Shown here: positions 60,806 to 64,000 of the stretch, in pieces
How positions within the stretch are numbered: position 1 is the stretch's first letter
Layout: every line of letters begins with the position of its first letter
Assembly: GCF_007970185.1 (NCBI RefSeq)
Contig: NZ_CP042431.1
Location: forward strand, 7,671,342 to 7,735,341
Direction: 5' to 3'
Origin: Pseudobacter ginsenosidimutans
GTDB taxonomy: Bacteria; Bacteroidota; Bacteroidia; Chitinophagales; Chitinophagaceae
DNA: 64,000 bases
Notes under the pieces: model-generated
What the model saw: only the letters and a program-made list of their open reading frames with translations
Told to the model about the DNA's origin: nothing
The model's database searches: none
Program-made: the position numbers and the translations under genes

Positions 60806-62290
60806 TTAATAATCATTTTGGGTGATGGTGCCGCCTGCCCTGTCTATCTCACTCTGCGGAATGGGATACAGATAATGTTTGTCCTGAAAATTCCTGCCCA
60901 TTGCGTTGAGTACATCTTTGGCAATTTTCCATCTTTTCAGATCATTGAAACGCTGGTTCTCAAATCCAAGCTCCACGCGTCTTTCATGACGCAACCAGGT
61001 ATTGATCTGTGCTTTATCCGTAACAGCTTCGCTGCGTGCAGGCAATGTTCCTGCGGGAATAACAGAACCATCAGCGGTAACAGTGGTTCTTGCGCGTTCG
61101 CGTATCCTGTTGATGATCTTGATCGCTTCGAGCGGATTAGTGCTCTCGTTATAAGCTTCCGCTTTCCATAGCAATACATCTGCAAACCTGATATATAACT
61201 TGTTATTAGGCGCATCTTCATTGCCCTTATTGGTATTATCCAAAGTGCCTAATAATTTGTAGGGAGCTTGTTGGGCTACATTCACTGTGTATAGTTTGCG
61301 GGGATCGTTCGCTTCAAATTCATTCAGGAAATTGGTAGTTGGAGCAATGAATCCCCATCCGATAAGTGCTGTAAAGCCATTACCATTCCTGGGTAATTGT
61401 CCTGTTTTGTGATCGAATGCAAAGATCACTTCCTTATCTGCATACTCTTTGGTTTGATCGAAACTGTCGAAATAATTATCGTTCAGATCATAGAAACCAA
61501 GTGTTTCCAGGTCATTCACCAGTGTAATTACATCGCTCCATTTTTGATTGTACAGCGCTACTTTAGCCTGCAGAGCAATTACTGCACCTTTGGATACGCG
61601 CCATTTATCATTATTGTCGGAGAATTTGGTTGCAGGCAAATAGTCTCTTGCTTCTGTAAGGTCTGTACTGATTTGCTTCCACACTTCTTCTACCGGCGCT
61701 CTCTTAGCCAGTTCATAGGCTTGTTCAAAATTCTCCAGGGGTTGGGTAAGGAGAGGCACAGCTCCATAATTATTCACCAGGTCAAAATAATAAAAGGCGC
61801 GCAGGAAGAGCACTTCAGCCAGCCAGCGTTTGCGTGTAACTTCGTCCAGTCCTACTTTTCCGGGAATCTCGGGATCTTTGAGATAGGCAATGGCCTGGTT
61901 GACGCGTGCAATGCCTTCATAGTTGATCAGCCATTGACCGATAAAGGCCGGCCCCTCAGGCGTAAAACTAAAATTGGCCACTTCATCCATCCAGGCCTGG
62001 TCTCCATCCAGGTTGTATTTCCGCTGCATATCGCCGGCAGCAATATCCTGTAATATGAAATCGTTGCGCACTACCAGTCCCCTGTTCCAGGCCCAGTTAC
62101 CGATCACGTTCAATCGAGTGCTGAGCAGCTGGTAACTGAAATTCACCGCAGAGCTGAGTGTACCGATCTTTGGATCGAAATCAACCTGCTCTGGCGTGAT
62201 CCTTCCCACAGGATCTTCATACAAATATTTCTTACAACCGATACTGCCGGTGAGTAACAAAGAAGCAGCGATAATATGAATAGGTTTCAT
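60806..62290 (-). CDS. SusD/RagB-family outer-membrane lipoprotein (GH130 locus)
   Basis: 494 residues from ATG 62290; an in-frame start 18 bases earlier precedes the signal. Lipobox ASLLLTGSIGCKKYLYEDPV. RKRWLAEVLFLRAFYYFDLV is the SusD TPR helix, and RHERRVELGFENQRFNDLKR the C-terminal hallmark. YLYPIPQSEIDRAGG closes it. It forms the surface lid of the SusC encoded 21 bases upstream. The ligand is probably a mannoside, judged from the GH130 gene in the same operon. Confidence 0.93.
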   Translation of the reverse strand: MKPIHIIAASLLLTGSIGCKKYLYEDPVGRITPEQVDFDPKIGTLSSAVNFSYQLLSTRLNVIGNWAWNRGLVVRNDFILQDIAAGDMQRKYNLDGDQAWMDEVANFSFTPEGPAFIGQWLINYEGIARVNQAIAYLKDPEIPGKVGLDEVTRKRWLAEVLFLRAFYYFDLVNNYGAVPLLTQPLENFEQAYELAKRAPVEEVWKQISTDLTEARDYLPATKFSDNNDKWRVSKGAVIALQAKVALYNQKWSDVITLVNDLETLGFYDLNDNYFDSFDQTKEYADKEVIFAFDHKTGQLPRNGNGFTALIGWGFIAPTTNFLNEFEANDPRKLYTVNVAQQAPYKLLGTLDNTNKGNEDAPNNKLYIRFADVLLWKAEAYNESTNPLEAIKIINRIRERARTTVTADGSVIPAGTLPARSEAVTDKAQINTWLRHERRVELGFENQRFNDLKRWKIAKDVLNAMGRNFQDKHYLYPIPQSEIDRAGGTITQNDY

Positions 62291-62311
62291 GATGTTCGAT
62301 TTTAGCACTGA

Positions 62312-64000
62312 TTAGAAATTGATGTTTACACCAAAGAGAATGGCCCTTGAAAGCGGATAGGTTCCCATGTCCAGCATATCTGTGGATTCAGGATCGAGGC
62401 CGGTGTAATCGGTGATGGTAAATACATTCTGAGCAGAAACATACACTCTCAGGTTCTGGATCCCGGGCGCCATTCTTTTCAAAACATTTTTGAATGAATA
62501 GCCCAGTTCGATGTTCTTGAGACGCAGGTAGGAGGCATCTTCCACGAAAATGCTGCTGACCCTGCTGCTGCCATTGTCCTTTGTGGTAGCAATAGGAATG
62601 GAATTGCTGGTTCCCTCTCCATGCCATGAACCCAGTGTGCGGGTACTATGGTTGAATGGACGTGTATCGTAATCAGTGATCTTCTTAAGGTCATTGTATT
62701 TATCTACATCCTGAACGCCCTGGAAGAGAATGTTCAGATCGAAGCCTTTGTAGCTACCGGTAAGGGTCAGGCCATAAGTATATTTCGGATTCGGATTGCC
62801 GATGAAAGTTCGGTCGGAGCTATTGATCACGCCATCATTGTTCCTGTCCTCAAATTTGATATAACCCGGAAGCGGTTTGATATTACCAGGTGTATTGGGA
62901 AGATGTTTATCGATCTCCGCCTGGTTCTGATAGATACCGATCATATTGTAACCGTAGAAAGCACCAAGAGGCTGGCCGACGGTAGTTCTGTAAACATCAC
63001 CCGCAATGATCGGCATGTTGGCATGCAGATGGTCTACATTGTTTTTGATGGTGGCAAAGTTGGCATTGATGCCGTATTTGAATTCGCCGGTAGTGTTCCT
63101 GTAACCGAGCGCAATTTCAAAACCTTTATTGCTTACATCGCCTGCATTCACACTGGTAGCTTCCAATGTACCATAGATCTCCGGCAGGGAAAGCGGCAGC
63201 AGGATATCGGAAGTTTTCTTCACGAAATAGTCTATACTCAATGTCAGCTTGTTCCTCAGTAAAGCGAGGTCTGCACCGATATTGGTTTGCGTGGTGGTTT
63301 CCCATTTAAGATCGGGATTACCCATCCTGATCAGCCTGTACCGGCCTTCCTGTAATGTGAACAAGGTCTTATACACATAGTAAGGAAGTTCCTGATTACC
63401 CAATGATCCAACGCTGGCGCGTAAGCGCAGATCATCCAGCCAGCTGATATCACGCATGAAATTCTCTTCGCTGATGCGCCAACCAACCGACATGGAAGGG
63501 AAATATCCCCATCTTTTGTTTTCACCAAAATTGGAGGAAGCATCTGCCCTGAAATTGGCCGTCAGCATATATTTGGAGTCGTAGGTATACGTGGCCGTTC
63601 CGAAGAAAGAGAAGAGGCCGAGATCACTTCCGGAACCGCCGTTCCAAACATCAGTTTGTGCATTTCCGTAATCCAGGTACTGGAAATTAGGCGTTTCATA
63701 ATCGAACCTGTTCCTGGAACCACCGGTATTGGCCGTTTTCCAGGTGATATACTCAGTACCAGCAAGTGCACTGATCTGGTGCTTGTTGATCCGTTTTGAA
63801 TAATTGAGAGTATTGGTCCAGGTGAAATTCATTTCCTCCCCCCTGTCGTCAGTCAGGGCATTAGGGCGATTCTTCCTACCCATACCCGGGAAGTTTGCAT
63901 TGTTCTCATCATCGCCAAAATTCGGATAGAAGGCTTTGTTATGGGTATAGTTAATGTCAACACCCAGGTTGGTGCGGAACTTCAATTCTTTTTCACGGAG
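62312..64000 (-). CDS. SusC/RagA-family TonB-dependent transporter, C-terminal part (cut by window edge)
   Basis: The frame remains open to base 64000, so the start lies outside the window; about 562 C-terminal residues are present. The sequence is the beta-barrel part of SusC, with YTYDSKYMLTANFRADASSN, RISEENFMRDISWLDDLRLR, DLALLRNKLTLSIDYFVKKT and the final strand ILFGVNINF. It pairs with the SusD gene 21 bases downstream and heads the operon susC-susD-GH130-MFS-lipoprotein. STN and plug domains cannot be assessed. Confidence 0.93.
   Translation of the reverse strand, partial: LREKELKFRTNLGVDINYTHNKAFYPNFGDDENNANFPGMGRKNRPNALTDDRGEEMNFTWTNTLNYSKRINKHQISALAGTEYITWKTANTGGSRNRFDYETPNFQYLDYGNAQTDVWNGGSGSDLGLFSFFGTATYTYDSKYMLTANFRADASSNFGENKRWGYFPSMSVGWRISEENFMRDISWLDDLRLRASVGSLGNQELPYYVYKTLFTLQEGRYRLIRMGNPDLKWETTTQTNIGADLALLRNKLTLSIDYFVKKTSDILLPLSLPEIYGTLEATSVNAGDVSNKGFEIALGYRNTTGEFKYGINANFATIKNNVDHLHANMPIIAGDVYRTTVGQPLGAFYGYNMIGIYQNQAEIDKHLPNTPGNIKPLPGYIKFEDRNNDGVINSSDRTFIGNPNPKYTYGLTLTGSYKGFDLNILFQGVQDVDKYNDLKKITDYDTRPFNHSTRTLGSWHGEGTSNSIPIATTKDNGSSRVSSIFVEDASYLRLKNIELGYSFKNVLKRMAPGIQNLRVYVSAQNVFTITDYTGLDPESTDMLDMGTYPLSRAILFGVNINF

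Noticed and set aside
1-64000. CRISPR arrays, insertion sequences, prophage genes and rRNA
   Set aside because: No regularly spaced direct repeats, transposase or integrase motifs, terminal inverted repeats or rRNA stretches were recognised on reading both strands.

Overview
The window reads as a chromosomal segment of a free-living Bacteroidota, most likely a member of the Chitinophagaceae (Chitinophaga/Niastella type). The evidence is three SusC/SusD pairs, an ECF sigma factor/FecR pair feeding a SusC with an STN signalling domain, a T9SS type A sorted protein, GldA/GldF/GldG-like ABC genes, a membrane-bound propeller sensor with a LuxR-type HTH, many lipoproteins, and several matches to the Bacteroidota -7 promoter element TAnnTTTG. 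No rRNA, tRNA, CRISPR array, phage or transposase gene was recognised. The family level is an inference.

Layout. 1-6 kb: end of nicotinate phosphoribosyltransferase, a divergent histidine kinase/response regulator pair with a palindromic intergenic region, then small housekeeping or accessory genes (EamA exporter, VOC protein, acetyltransferase, TolB-like lipoprotein, NAD(P)-binding protein). 6-12.5 kb: a secreted esterase and a GH5-CBM glycosidase divergent from a large membrane sensor/regulator. 12.5-18.7 kb: an AraC regulator divergent from a small membrane protein, DUF4240 and VOC proteins, two alpha/beta hydrolases, DinB and a Crp/Fnr regulator, with a TTGAC-N4-GTCAA dyad upstream of the DinB operon. 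18.8-24.8 kb: two translationally coupled short MutS-like ATPases behind a fused GldF/GldG-like ABC protein and its ATPase.

24.8-32.7 kb is a sigma/FecR/SusC(STN)/SusD uptake locus whose last gene looks like a zinc metallohydrolase that has lost its HExxH site. It has no carbohydrate-active enzyme. 32.8-38.1 kb holds a DNA alkylation repair protein, two envelope proteins and a one-component regulator (extracytoplasmic LamG/kelch-like sensor, one membrane helix, SARP-like winged helix) with a textbook Bacteroidota promoter.

38.1-51.9 kb is one long minus-strand polysaccharide utilisation locus: GH92 alpha-mannosidase, SusC, SusD, DUF3823 lipoprotein, GH99-like enzyme, a lipoprotein with a duplicated module, two GH43 paralogues and a second GH99-like enzyme. 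The set suggests an alpha-mannoside-containing glycan with pentose decorations. 52.9-56.6 kb holds a T9SS cargo protein and a two-gene secreted-protein operon whose second gene is frameshifted. 56.65-64.0 kb is a second glycan locus (SusC cut by the window edge, SusD, GH130, MFS transporter, unrecognised lipoprotein); GH130 makes it mannoside-related too.

The most unusual item is at 52370-52581. It is a short chimera in which the start of an ABC ATPase related to the one at 23843-24763 runs into the C-terminal end of a MutS-like protein related to those at 18788-21495. The simplest reading is the scar of a second, diverged copy of the whole ABC/MutS cluster after one large internal deletion, which implies that the cluster is a modular unit.
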